Source of the DNA: CAYLPU01 sp964385635
GTDB taxonomy: Bacteria; Chloroflexota; Anaerolineae; B4-G1
Direction of reading: 5' to 3'
Assembly (NCBI GenBank): GCA_964385635.1
Contig: CAYLPU010000032.1
Coordinates: 1-46,804 of the forward strand
Length of the DNA: 46,804 nucleotides
A program made the translations under genes and the position numbers. Shown here in pieces: positions 23,433 through 31,999 of the stretch. The notes beneath the pieces were generated by a model, which worked only from the letters and a program-made list of their open reading frames with translations, was not told where the DNA came from and searched no databases. The first letter of the stretch is position 1. Every line of letters begins with the position of its first letter.

Positions 23433-23878
23433 GTGGAGAGTATGGCAAGCCAGTTGATACCGATGGATAAGATGAATCAACAACAGCCAGAATGTCCAGA
23501 GGTGGAATCTCTATACCGTCGCGGTGAATGGCGCTGGGTAGCAGTAGCGACTGGTTTGATCGTCCTGTTGAGCTTTATGTTGCATATTGTGGGGTGGCTC
23601 GATCCATCCGACGGCTTGCACTTCACGGGCATTGTTATCAATGTACCCGATGGTCACTCGTACATCGCCAAGATGCGGCGTTTTGGAGCGGAGAGATGTC
23701 GCCGGACGAGCGGGTTCAGTTCTTAGCGACGAATCGTGTTTCTTACATACTCTTCGGACCGCGAGAGAGGGCGTTAGGCGGTTTTCTGCCAGTGGACTGG
23801 AGTGAGCTGATTTTCGAATCTCAGGATACGCAGGTGTACAGACTGACCAGCGCGCCGTTAGACGCGGGGCAACGTTGA
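23433..23878 (+). pseudogene. Family A remnant: N-terminal and C-terminal ends joined by internal deletion
   Basis: The first about 85 codons (RRGEWRWVAVATGLIVLLSF, then GLHFTGIVINVPDGHSYIAKMR) match the start of the family A gene at 11308. They then jump, in another frame, to its end (FWSGEMSPDERVQF ... SYILFGPRERALGGF). Roughly 400 internal codons are missing. GGAG precedes ATG 23442; GTG 23433 is an alternative. The final stop overlaps the start of the next YfhO-like gene (TTGA), the same coupling as in intact pairs. Confidence 0.8.
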
Positions 23879-26199
23879 ATCAAAAGGTAAGTGGAGTGAC
23901 TGACGTGCGATTCGCACGCTTGATGCCACAGTGCATCTTTGCACACCCTGATCTGACTCGGCTGGTTGCCATTGCCGGAGCAGTTTTGGTATTGTTGGCT
24001 CCCTGGCTGCTCGATAGGGACTTGGGGATCGTTTCGCCAACTGAACTGGGCACCGATCTTGTAACGAAGCAATTGCCGAACGCTGCATACATTGTTCAAG
24101 CCTGGCGGCAGTGGGGTGAGATGCCCCTCTGGCGTACCACGGCACTGGGGGGTATTCCCATCGCAGGCAATCCATCAATGCTCTTGGCATATCCACCGTA
24201 CTGGCTTATTCTTCTGTTTCCCATTGGTTGGGCCCTTACGGTTTACTTTGCTCTACACCTGATATGGACCGGGTGGGGTGTTTACGGCTTTGCTCGCCGG
24301 GCACTGCAGCTATCGCCAGGAGCGGCGCTGTTGGCCGCTTTGATGTTTGCGCTCTCGGCCAAGGTAGTGGCCCACCTGGGCGGCGGTCATGTTGACATCA
24401 TCGCGGCGGTGGCGTGGTTACCGTGGCTCTGGTGGGCTGTGTATGGGTTAGCGCGACGACCGGGCTGGCTGCCAGTAGTGGGAGCGGCAGTGGCAGTGAC
24501 GGCGCAAACCTTGGCCCACCTGCCGACTTTATGGCTAAGTGCTTTAGCGACAGGATGCTGGTGGCTATTTGTCCGGCTGGCTGATCGGACACCGGGAGCG
24601 TTGCGCCGATGGCTGTGGTCCGGGTTCGCCGGGTCGGGAGCGTTGGTGCTGGCGATGGGACTATCTGCAGTGCAAATATGGCCGATGTTGGAACTGTTGC
24701 CATTCATCACGCGGGGTGCGATGATGTCGTCTGAGGCGGGCCAGTACGCTTTGCCGGTTCCGCTGTTGGTCGGGCTGGTGCTTCCCACTGCGTTGGCTTT
24801 CCCTGAGTGGGTAATTTACGCAGGTGTAGTGACGTTGGCACTGGCGCCAGCCAGTAGATTGGCACACGACTTGACCAGGGAATGGTACTTTCTCGTCACA
24901 CTGGTCATCCTGGGGACGGTCTTCTCGTTGGGACGCGCAACGCCGCTGTACTCCCTGCTTTTCCGAGTGTTGCCAGGGATGAATTGGCTACGGGTTCCGC
25001 CCCGGATGATGTTTCTGGTCCAATTGGCCTGGGCACTGCTGGCGGGTATGGGCTGTGATGCTGTGCGGCGGAAAGAACTGCGACAGATACGTGTGCTTGT
25101 GGGTTGGTGGATGATATTGGTCTTGCTTCTGGGCATCGGCGTGGCATGGCGTCATCGTTTCCCCGGTGTATTGGCGGTTCCTGCTGGCAGTGTTGCTGTG
25201 GCGATGATGACCCTGCTGCTGCTGGTGGGGCAATCACACGTTCGGGTGGTTCGGTCGTCTGCACCGGTGGCTTTGGCAGTGCTGGTTGTGCTCGAAGTGG
25301 TGGTGCTGGCGCCACAGTTCATTGCTGAGGGACATATGTCAGCGTTGACGATGCCCACGCCAGTGATCAACTTTCTGACATCACAGCCCGGGCGCTTCCG
25401 GGTGTATTCTCCCCGTGGGTTGGTCGCGCTGGCGCAGGCGGTAGTACACGGGCTTGAGACGGTGGACGGTAACGATCCGTTCCAGTTCGACTATTATGTG
25501 CGATGGGCAAATGCTGCCAGTGGATGTGATCTGGATGCGTACGCTGTCAGCGTGCCAGCATGTGCCAGCAACGAAGTGGACCCGCAGGCTTACCTGCGGG
25601 CACAGCCTGACGGACCATTGCTGGGCGTCGGCAATGTGCGTTACGTGGTTGCCGACCACGCTTTGAGCCAATGGCCGTCATTGGTCTGGCAATCGGGCTC
25701 GGTGCGGGTCTACGAGAACCCGGCAGTGTTGCCGCGAGCGTTTGTGGTGCCGGCGGTCGTGGTGGAGGCCGACGACGCGGCTGCGCTGGCGTTGCTACAG
25801 GCGCGCGGTCCGACGGCGGTGGCGACGGTCTCGCGCACCCCGGAAGACGCTCTGCCCGCAGGTGCGTCATATCATGCTGTGGAGGTAATACGCCGGACAT
25901 CGAACTGCATTGAGGTGCGGGCGGACGGCCCAGGGTGGCTGGTGGTGGGCGAGGCGTGGGCACCGGGCTGGCGGGCGTCCGTTGACGGCGTGCGGACCGA
26001 AGTGTACCGCACCGATGTGGCGTTTTGTGGCCTGCCGTTTCCCGATGGCTCTCACACGGTGACGTTGACGTATGTCCCCAAAGGATGGTTGTGGGGGCGC
26101 TGGATCAGTCTGGGTGTAGTGATGGCAATGGTTGTGGCGACGGTAGCCATGCTCTGGAACCGGCGCCATGGCGCGGTTACGGGTGCCGCTCGAAAATGA
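23875..26199 (+). CDS. YfhO-like GT-C membrane protein (copy B3)
   Basis: A 774-residue protein with the YfhO layout: first helix, TDLVTKQLPNAAYIVQAWRQ / GEMPLWRTTALGGIPIAGNPSM, many membrane spans, LRVPPRMMFLVQLAW, a soluble region with PGRFRVYSP, and the C-terminal beta domain (VGEAWAPGWRASVDG, VTLTYVP) before a last helix. Unlike its paralogues it contains no heptamer or octamer arrays. The TTG start at 23875 overlaps the preceding remnant; GTG codons at 23896 or 23905 are alternatives. Its 3' end overlaps the convergent gene by 23 bp. Confidence 0.85.
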   Translation: MNQKVSGVTDVRFARLMPQCIFAHPDLTRLVAIAGAVLVLLAPWLLDRDLGIVSPTELGTDLVTKQLPNAAYIVQAWRQWGEMPLWRTTALGGIPIAGNPSMLLAYPPYWLILLFPIGWALTVYFALHLIWTGWGVYGFARRALQLSPGAALLAALMFALSAKVVAHLGGGHVDIIAAVAWLPWLWWAVYGLARRPGWLPVVGAAVAVTAQTLAHLPTLWLSALATGCWWLFVRLADRTPGALRRWLWSGFAGSGALVLAMGLSAVQIWPMLELLPFITRGAMMSSEAGQYALPVPLLVGLVLPTALAFPEWVIYAGVVTLALAPASRLAHDLTREWYFLVTLVILGTVFSLGRATPLYSLLFRVLPGMNWLRVPPRMMFLVQLAWALLAGMGCDAVRRKELRQIRVLVGWWMILVLLLGIGVAWRHRFPGVLAVPAGSVAVAMMTLLLLVGQSHVRVVRSSAPVALAVLVVLEVVVLAPQFIAEGHMSALTMPTPVINFLTSQPGRFRVYSPRGLVALAQAVVHGLETVDGNDPFQFDYYVRWANAASGCDLDAYAVSVPACASNEVDPQAYLRAQPDGPLLGVGNVRYVVADHALSQWPSLVWQSGSVRVYENPAVLPRAFVVPAVVVEADDAAALALLQARGPTAVATVSRTPEDALPAGASYHAVEVIRRTSNCIEVRADGPGWLVVGEAWAPGWRASVDGVRTEVYRTDVAFCGLPFPDGSHTVTLTYVPKGWLWGRWISLGVVMAMVVATVAMLWNRRHGAVTGAARK

Positions 26200-27781
26200 G
26201 CATCCCGTCTGAACCGTAGATATCCGTCTCAATCTTCTTAAGCAACCGGTAGCGAGCCTGGAAGCGGAGGTCGGGCAGCAGCCCCCGCCGCCCGTAGACC
26301 TCGAGGATGACAATGTAGTCGGGGTCGAGTGCCAGCACCAGGTCGGTCGGGATGGCGTAGTTGATGACGTAGATGGACGGGTCGGCCGGGTAGTAGTGCG
26401 CTGTTTGTGGCGTCACCAGCCCGACGGTGTCGAGGATGCGCAGGTCAGTGCGGTAGCCCAGTCTGCCGATGTCCCCGGCGCAGAGGGTGTCGCTTGGTGC
26501 GGCATAGGAGAGCACAACGTCAGCGGCCTGGGCGTAGAGTAACTCCAGTTTGAACCAGGCCATCTCCGGCGCGGGCCGGTCTGGGCCGTGGTCGGGGTGC
26601 AGGTCCCAGGCGTTGAGCGTGAGGGCGAGGGCGGCGGCGGCAAACAGGGCGAAAATGGAAATGGATATTGGATATTGGATGTTGGATGCTGGATGCCGAC
26701 GACGAGTATTGAGTATCGAGTATCGAGCGGCTAGTTTCCCCAGGTCACTGACTAGTGTCCATACGCCGGTGAGAATGAGCAGAAAGTAGAATGGCAGCGG
26801 CGGGGAGAGGTACCAGCGAAACAGGAGCGGATTGGCGACGACGAAGACGATCAGGTAGAGATAGGGGTAGGCCAGCAGCGGCCAGGCGCGGCGGTCGCGC
26901 CGGATCACCCGCAATCCGCCCAGTCCGCATAGCAGCAGATAGACTGCGAAGCCGATCAGATGCCAAAGAGGGCCGAGTACAGCGTCCCCGAAGAAGGGCG
27001 TGCTGTAATGCTGGATCAGCCGCACCAGACTCTCGGTCTGGTTAAGGCGGTAGGTGACGGACTTGGCGGCGATGGAACTGGTGAGAGGGCTACCGAAGTA
27101 GAGCATGCCGAAGATCAACCAGGGGGCCAGAAGTGCCAGCGTGATCAATCCCTCTCGCCAGGGGCCTGTCCTGAGCGAAGGCGAAGGAATCCGCCGCCGC
27201 GCCAGGATCAGGTCCAGCCAGAGTAGTCCTAGTAAAATGGCTGTATCTGGTCGGGCCAGGAGCGCCAGTGCTGAGAAGGCAGCCATCGTGTGGGAACGAC
27301 CAGTCACGTGGGCGCAAGTAGCGGCGAGGAGTAACGCCACCGTCAGGTCGGTCTCCATCCCGCCTATGGCGAAGGTGACGCTGTAGGGGGCTACAGCCCA
27401 GATGAGGGCGGCTGCCACGGCAGGGGCTCGGTGACCGGCAAACTGCTTGCCCAGACCGTAAAGCAGCCCGACAGAGGCAGCGCCGGCCAGCGCGTTGACT
27501 GCCAGCGCCAGCGCAGGAAAATCACGGGAGCCGGTCACCAGCGCCAGTCCGGCCATTAACAGCGTGTAGAGCGGCGTGGTTGTACCCAACACGCGCTCGC
27601 CGGGGTTGTAGACGAAGCCCTGGCCAGCGGCGAGATAACGGGCGTAGCGGAAGGTGATGTAGGCGTCGTCTACGATGCGCTCGCCGGGCACGAGGCGGGC
27701 CAGCAGCGCCAGGGCGAGCAGACCGACGATCAGCAGCCTCTCGTTGCGAGTTCGGTCTACTTTGCTTTCGGTATCACGCAT
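26177..27781 (-). CDS. GT-C-like membrane glycosyltransferase
   Basis: A 534-residue protein with about 11 membrane spans. After the first helix the loop reads ERIVDDAYITFRYARYLAAG then FVYNPGERVLGTTTPLYTLL, the DD-A-Y-x-T-x-R-Y-A pattern of GT-C proteins with two Asp residues at the likely catalytic site. The C-terminus is soluble (DTVGLVTPQTAHYYP ... YGRRGLLPDLRFQARYRL). A heptamer array (26661) encodes RRRHPASNIQYPIS. The start ATG 27781 lies directly behind the promoter at 27789-27817, giving an almost leaderless mRNA. It is read against its neighbours. Confidence 0.85.
   Translation of the reverse strand: MRDTESKVDRTRNERLLIVGLLALALLARLVPGERIVDDAYITFRYARYLAAGQGFVYNPGERVLGTTTPLYTLLMAGLALVTGSRDFPALALAVNALAGAASVGLLYGLGKQFAGHRAPAVAAALIWAVAPYSVTFAIGGMETDLTVALLLAATCAHVTGRSHTMAAFSALALLARPDTAILLGLLWLDLILARRRIPSPSLRTGPWREGLITLALLAPWLIFGMLYFGSPLTSSIAAKSVTYRLNQTESLVRLIQHYSTPFFGDAVLGPLWHLIGFAVYLLLCGLGGLRVIRRDRRAWPLLAYPYLYLIVFVVANPLLFRWYLSPPLPFYFLLILTGVWTLVSDLGKLAARYSILNTRRRHPASNIQYPISISIFALFAAAALALTLNAWDLHPDHGPDRPAPEMAWFKLELLYAQAADVVLSYAAPSDTLCAGDIGRLGYRTDLRILDTVGLVTPQTAHYYPADPSIYVINYAIPTDLVLALDPDYIVILEVYGRRGLLPDLRFQARYRLLKKIETDIYGSDGMLIFERHP
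26661..26730. repeat. Heptamer array, TTGGATG and CGAGTAT types
   Basis: Units ATGGATA, TTGGATA, TTGGATG (twice), CTGGATG, then CGAGTAT, TGAGTAT, CGAGTAT. On the minus strand they encode a loop with SILNTRRRHPASNIQYPI in the 26177 protein. The TGGATG unit is the complement of the CATCCA unit at 18850. Confidence 0.75.
27166..27191. repeat. Dispersed-type motif CCTGAGCGAAGGCGAAGGA in coding sequence
   Basis: The GTCCTGAGCGAAGGCGAAGG sequence resembles a short motif I recall from many unrelated bacterial genomes. On the minus strand it is translated as IPSPSLRTGP in a loop of the 26177 protein. Only one full copy is in the window. Confidence 0.4.
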
Positions 27782-27788
27782 CACGCAT

Positions 27789-27817
27789 ATTATACACTTT
27801 GATAGTATTATGACCAA
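27789..27817 (-). promoter_or_regulatory. Promoter of the 26177 gene
   Basis: On the minus strand TTGGTC (27812-27817), 17 bases, TATAAT (27789-27794). The -35 box overlaps the start codon region of the divergent gene at 27810. The ATG lies seven bases after the -10 box, so the transcript has almost no leader. Confidence 0.55.
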
Positions 27818-29426
27818 GTTACGTGCAGCCCGGTACCTGGTCGTGATCATGATCGGGGCGATAGCACTCAGAGTCGTATTGCTTGCCCTTGACGCGGTTC
27901 CCTTCGATGGCGACGAGGCGGTGGTGGCGCTGATGGCGCGTCACATCCTCCGAGGGGAGCGCCCGTACTTTTTCTACGGTCAGGCCTACATGGGCAGCCT
28001 CGATGCGTATCTAGTCGCCGGGGCTTTCGCGCTGATGGGTGAATCTGTGCTGGCGGTGCGGCTGGTGCAGGTGATGCTCTTCCTCAGTACGTTATTGACC
28101 GGTTACGCTGTGGCTCTTCGCCTCACTGGTGACCGGCACACCGCGCTGTTGGCCGTGCTGCTGCTGGCTTTTCCTCCCGTGCTGCTGACCCTTTACACGA
28201 CTGCGTCGTTGGGCGGCTACGGCGAGGTTCTGTTGGCAGGCAACCTCCTGCTCTGGTGGGGGCATCGCCTGGGCTGGGAGGACACGCAGCGCTGGGGGTT
28301 GTGGCTGGCATGGGGGCTGGTGGCGGGCCTGGGTTTCTGGGCGTTCGGGCTGGTGCTGGTCTACCTGGTACCTGTGGCACTGTGGCTCCTGTGGCGACTG
28401 CGCGTTTGCCCTTGGCGGGGGTACCTGCTGGCAGCACTGGGCTTTGCCATAGGCAGCCTGCCGTGGTGGCTGGGCAACCTGGGCCGCGTGGAGGTTGCCG
28501 TCGCGGAACTGCTGGGGACGGCGGTGCGCAGCACGGCCACGGCAAGTGGCTTTCTGAGCAACGTCGGTGCACGGATCTTCAATTTCATCGTCCTGGGGCT
28601 GCCTGCGCTCTTCGGGTTGCGCTTTCCCTGGAGCGTAGAGGGGCCGCCTCTGTGGCTGGCCGTGCCCGCGTTAGCTCTCTACCTGGGCGCACTGCTCTAC
28701 GGACTGCGCCGCTCATCTACTCGTTCCTCATCTCCCACATCTCCACACCCCCACACTTTCACACTCCAAAACCAACTGTTGCTGTGGTCCGTCTGCGTGG
28801 CATTGTTCCTCGGCTTCATACTGACCCCCTTCGGGGGCGATCCGTCGGGGCGTTACTTCCTGCCGCTCTACCTGCCGTTGTTTGTCTTCACTGCCGACGC
28901 TCTGGTGGCGCTGCGGGAGCGCGCCGGCCGCTGGGCCTGGGTGTTGCTGGGGGCTGTTCTGGCCTTCAACCTGGTCGGCACGACTCAGGCCGCGTTGGCC
29001 AATCCGCCCGGCATCACAACCCAGTTCGAGGCCATCACCCAGGTAGATCACCGCTACGACGCCGAGTTGATAGAGTTCCTGCGGGCGCACGAGGGTACGC
29101 GCGGCTACGCCAACTACTGGGTGACCTATCCCATCGCGTTTCTCTCCAGGGAGGAGATCATCCTCGTGCCCCACTTGCCATACAAGGCCGACATGCGGTA
29201 TACTTCCCGTGACGACCGCTACGCGCCTTACAGAGAGTGGGTCGAGGCGAGTCCTATCGTGGTCTACGTCACGACCAACCACCTGGCACTAGATGAGTTG
29301 CTCCGGGAGCGGCTGAGTGGTTTGGATGTGGGTTATGCCGAGGTTCAGATTGGTGACTATCATGTCTTCTACGACCTCTCGCGCAAGGTGACGCCGGATG
29401 AATTGGCTCTATGGACCGAGCGGTGA
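27810..29426 (+). CDS. GT39-like GT-C membrane glycosyltransferase
   Basis: A 538-residue protein, about 11 spans. The loop after helix 1 reads VPFDGDEAVVALMARHILRG, then PYFFYGQAYMGSLDAY, with the D-E pair typical of GT39/ArnT-like enzymes. The C-terminal soluble part (RAHEGTRGYANYWVTYPIAF) also fits. The start ATG 27810 was chosen because longer frames run through the divergent gene. An octamer repeat (28708) encodes a Ser/Thr/Pro/His-rich loop (RSSSPTSPHPHTFT). The next gene starts 10 bp after its stop. Confidence 0.85.
   Translation: MTKLRAARYLVVIMIGAIALRVVLLALDAVPFDGDEAVVALMARHILRGERPYFFYGQAYMGSLDAYLVAGAFALMGESVLAVRLVQVMLFLSTLLTGYAVALRLTGDRHTALLAVLLLAFPPVLLTLYTTASLGGYGEVLLAGNLLLWWGHRLGWEDTQRWGLWLAWGLVAGLGFWAFGLVLVYLVPVALWLLWRLRVCPWRGYLLAALGFAIGSLPWWLGNLGRVEVAVAELLGTAVRSTATASGFLSNVGARIFNFIVLGLPALFGLRFPWSVEGPPLWLAVPALALYLGALLYGLRRSSTRSSSPTSPHPHTFTLQNQLLLWSVCVALFLGFILTPFGGDPSGRYFLPLYLPLFVFTADALVALRERAGRWAWVLLGAVLAFNLVGTTQAALANPPGITTQFEAITQVDHRYDAELIEFLRAHEGTRGYANYWVTYPIAFLSREEIILVPHLPYKADMRYTSRDDRYAPYREWVEASPIVVYVTTNHLALDELLRERLSGLDVGYAEVQIGDYHVFYDLSRKVTPDELALWTER
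28708..28770. repeat. Octamer repeat, GTGGGAGT type (inverted)
   Basis: On the complementary strand the segment reads as degenerate 8-bp units such as GTGTGAAA, GTGTGGGG, GTGTGGAG and ATGTGGGA. The same class, in the other orientation, is at 37013. Here it encodes a hydrophilic loop between membrane spans. Confidence 0.5.
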
Positions 29427-29435
29427 GATTCACAA

Positions 29436-30389
29436 ATGGCAATGGACTGGATGACGGGCCCTATGGACCGGCGTGTGATGACCGCACTGGTCGTCGTGGT
29501 CGGTGCGGCGATATTGACCCCACTGGTCATGCGACTGCCGCTGCTGGGGTGGGACTGGCAAGTCTGTTTTCAGGCTCGAGATTCTGTTCTCGCTCCGGAC
29601 GGCAATTGCTACGATCAGTATCCCCCCTGGACTTATTGGGTTTTGCGACCGCTGACAATCTTGCCTTGGCGCGTAGGGTTGGCGTTCCAGCTTGCGATGC
29701 TGCTGATGACAGTTGCGGTTAGCACGAGCCAGGGGGCGTACCGCTATGGGGAGGCTGCGCTTCTGGCTCTCCTGACACCGCCAGTTTGGATGCTGATGTG
29801 GCTGGGGCAGATTGATGGCCTGGCGATGTGGGGGCTGATGTTTTTTCCGTTGGGAATGTTGTGGGCGTTGACCAAACCCAATATCACCGTCTGGGCTCTA
29901 TTTGCCCGCTGGCAGTGGGTGGTCTGGGCGGCCGCGCTGGGTATCGTCAGCGTGCTGATCTGGGGTTGGTGGCCGGACAGGCTATTGGCTGCCCGCGCGA
30001 TGTGTTACACACACCCGGCGGCAATGGGGTGGGGTAATCTGGGGTGGCCGATCTTGGCGTTGGGGCTGCTCCTGTTCCCATTTTCGGGGCGTGATCCGTT
30101 GCGGTTGATGGCCTCAGGGGCGCTGCTTCTGCCGTTTCTGATGCCTTATCACTTCCTGGTGCTACTACCAGCGTTGGGCAGGGTAAGCGGCTGGCGACGC
30201 TGGTTGCTGTGGCTGCTGGCATGGACGACAGCGGCAGTGCCAGCCGTTGGCAGCATGACCAGGTATGTCGCGTTTGGCTTTCCCATCGCGGTGTGGCTCA
30301 TGGTTAGCCCCCGGCCTTTCCATGGTTACTGCGCCCTGGCGCGGAAGGTGCGGGCCTTGCTCGAAACGCAGATGAGTGGGATTGGTTGA
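29436..30389 (+). CDS. GT-C-like membrane protein, compact
   Basis: A 317-residue protein with about 8 hydrophobic segments. An extracytoplasmic loop near residues 45-75 has APDGNCYDQYPPWTYWVLRPLT, resembling the Tyr-Pro-Pro loop of GT87-type mannosyltransferases. Shorter than typical members (about 400). The ribosome site is weak; internal ATGs are possible starts. The next gene begins right after its stop (TGAGATG), suggesting coupling. Function inferred from fold and context only. Confidence 0.7.
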   Translation: MAMDWMTGPMDRRVMTALVVVVGAAILTPLVMRLPLLGWDWQVCFQARDSVLAPDGNCYDQYPPWTYWVLRPLTILPWRVGLAFQLAMLLMTVAVSTSQGAYRYGEAALLALLTPPVWMLMWLGQIDGLAMWGLMFFPLGMLWALTKPNITVWALFARWQWVVWAAALGIVSVLIWGWWPDRLLAARAMCYTHPAAMGWGNLGWPILALGLLLFPFSGRDPLRLMASGALLLPFLMPYHFLVLLPALGRVSGWRRWLLWLLAWTTAAVPAVGSMTRYVAFGFPIAVWLMVSPRPFHGYCALARKVRALLETQMSGIG

Positions 30390-30390
30390 G

Positions 30391-31944
30391 ATGAAACGGG
30401 TATTGACTTGGTTGGACACCCGCCGCCTGGCGGTGGCGATCCTCTTCGTGGCAGTGTTCGCCATGGCAGTCCGTGCCCCGGCCGACACCGACACCTGGTG
30501 GCATCTACAAGCCGGGCGGGTGACGCTGGAGAGCGGCCAAATCCTCCAGACCGATCTTTTCTCCCACACCCGCTACGGCTCTCCCTGGGTCAACCACAGT
30601 TGGCTCAGCCAGGTCATCCTCTACTGGCTGTTCGACCACTTCTCCTACGCCGGGCTGGGATTGTGGATGGGCGCGGTGGTGACCCTCGCCTTCGCCTTCG
30701 TCTACTTGCAGATGGAGGGAGATCCCTTCACGCGGGCCTTTATCGTCGTCCTGGCGGCGGTGACGTCGGCGGTGATCTGGGTTGCCCGCCCGCAGTTGCT
30801 TTCCTTCCTGTTGACCGCCGTTGTGGCCTATATTCTCTATCTCTTCAAGTGGCGGGGGGTGAACCGGTTGTGGCTCCTGCCGCCCCTCTTTGTCCTCTGG
30901 GTCAATCTCCACGCTGGCTACGCCTTGGGCTTTATGCTCCTGGCGGCCTTCGTCGCCGGGGAGGTGTTCAATCATCTGCTTCAATTGGTCCTCCCCCCCA
31001 ATGGGGGGGACAGCGGGGGGGAGGGAGGGGGGGGCGACCCGGTGGCGGGCTGGCGGGGGATCGGACTGGTCGTGGTGGTGGCAGTCTTGTCGGCACTCTT
31101 GCTGGTCGTCAACCCCAATACCACCCGCATGTGGACCTATTATCTGGAGACGGTGCAAGTCGGCGTTCTTCAGGACTTTATCCAGGAGTGGCAGTCGCCG
31201 AATTTTCATCCTCTTTACGCCCAGCCCTTCTTATGGCTGCTGTTGGCGACACTGGCGGCGGTGGGGCTTTCGGGACGGCGGGTGGATGGCACCGACCTGG
31301 CGATGGTCGGGGGGTTTGCCTACGCCGCACTCCTGGCCGGGCGCAACTTTGGCCCGTTCGCGCTGGTGACTGCCCCAGTCCTGAGCCGGCACGTGGCGGC
31401 GTTTTTGAGACGATGCGGTAGGGGGACACGGGGGCAAGGTGACATTCTCACTGTCTTCCCCGCTCCTCTGCTCCTTCGCCCCTCTGCCTGGAGGGGGGCG
31501 GTCAACCTGGGACTGCTGACGCTGGTTGTCGGGCTGGCGGTTGTGAAGGTCTGGACTCCACTGAGCCCGGCCTTCAACGAGCAGAGGCAACGGGAGAGCC
31601 TGCCAGTAGACGCGGCGGCCTGGATCCGCCAGCACCGGCCGGCAGGGGAGATATATAACCCCTATAACTGGGGTGGTTACCTGATCTGGGCGCTGTGGCC
31701 CGATTACCGGGTCTTTGTGGACGGGCGGACCGACCTCTACGGGGACGAATTCCTCCGCCAGTACCTGGAGGTGCAGTTGGCCCGGCCCGGTTTTGAGAGG
31801 ACGCTGGCGGACCAAGATGTCAACCTGATCCTGACCTATCCCGACGACACCCTATCGGCCCAACTGGCTTGTGTGGGGGGATGGGAGGAGGTCTATCGGG
31901 ACGGGGTGGCGACCGTGTGGGGGCGGGAGGGGATGGGGCGGTGA
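30391..31944 (+). CDS. GT-C-like membrane protein with DTDTWWHL loop
   Basis: A 517-residue protein with about 11 spans. After helix 1 comes ADTDTWWHLQAGRVTLESGQ, then DLFSHTRYGSPWVNHSWLSQ, a conserved opening I recall from bacterial proteins of unknown function related to GT-C enzymes. The C-terminal soluble domain has IYNPYNWGGYLIWALWPDYR and VFVDGRTDLYG. Two repeat-like inserts are seen: a C-tract/G-tract element (30992) encoding PPNGGDSGGEGGGGDP, and a short octamer stretch near 31421. ATG 30391 was chosen over GTG 30376 because it sits directly after the previous stop. Confidence 0.8.
   Translation: MKRVLTWLDTRRLAVAILFVAVFAMAVRAPADTDTWWHLQAGRVTLESGQILQTDLFSHTRYGSPWVNHSWLSQVILYWLFDHFSYAGLGLWMGAVVTLAFAFVYLQMEGDPFTRAFIVVLAAVTSAVIWVARPQLLSFLLTAVVAYILYLFKWRGVNRLWLLPPLFVLWVNLHAGYALGFMLLAAFVAGEVFNHLLQLVLPPNGGDSGGEGGGGDPVAGWRGIGLVVVVAVLSALLLVVNPNTTRMWTYYLETVQVGVLQDFIQEWQSPNFHPLYAQPFLWLLLATLAAVGLSGRRVDGTDLAMVGGFAYAALLAGRNFGPFALVTAPVLSRHVAAFLRRCGRGTRGQGDILTVFPAPLLLRPSAWRGAVNLGLLTLVVGLAVVKVWTPLSPAFNEQRQRESLPVDAAAWIRQHRPAGEIYNPYNWGGYLIWALWPDYRVFVDGRTDLYGDEFLRQYLEVQLARPGFERTLADQDVNLILTYPDDTLSAQLACVGGWEEVYRDGVATVWGREGMGR
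30992..31034. repeat. C-tract/G-tract palindromic insert in coding sequence
   Basis: CCCCCC and GGGGGG flank CAAT, followed by two more G-rich runs. It can form a hairpin or G-quadruplex. It encodes a Gly-rich loop (PPNGGDSGGEGGGGDP) between membrane spans of the 30391 protein. Confidence 0.55.
31421..31444. repeat. Short octamer repeat
   Basis: Three degenerate 8-bp units (GGGGACAC, GGGGGCAA, GGTGACAT), the class seen at 12887 and 13475. Encodes part of a CGRGTRGQGD loop. Confidence 0.45.
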
Positions 31945-31999
31945 GAGCATGGCCACACGCTCGGTGGGGGACTGACCTGCTGTTGCTGGAGGTCTGCCC

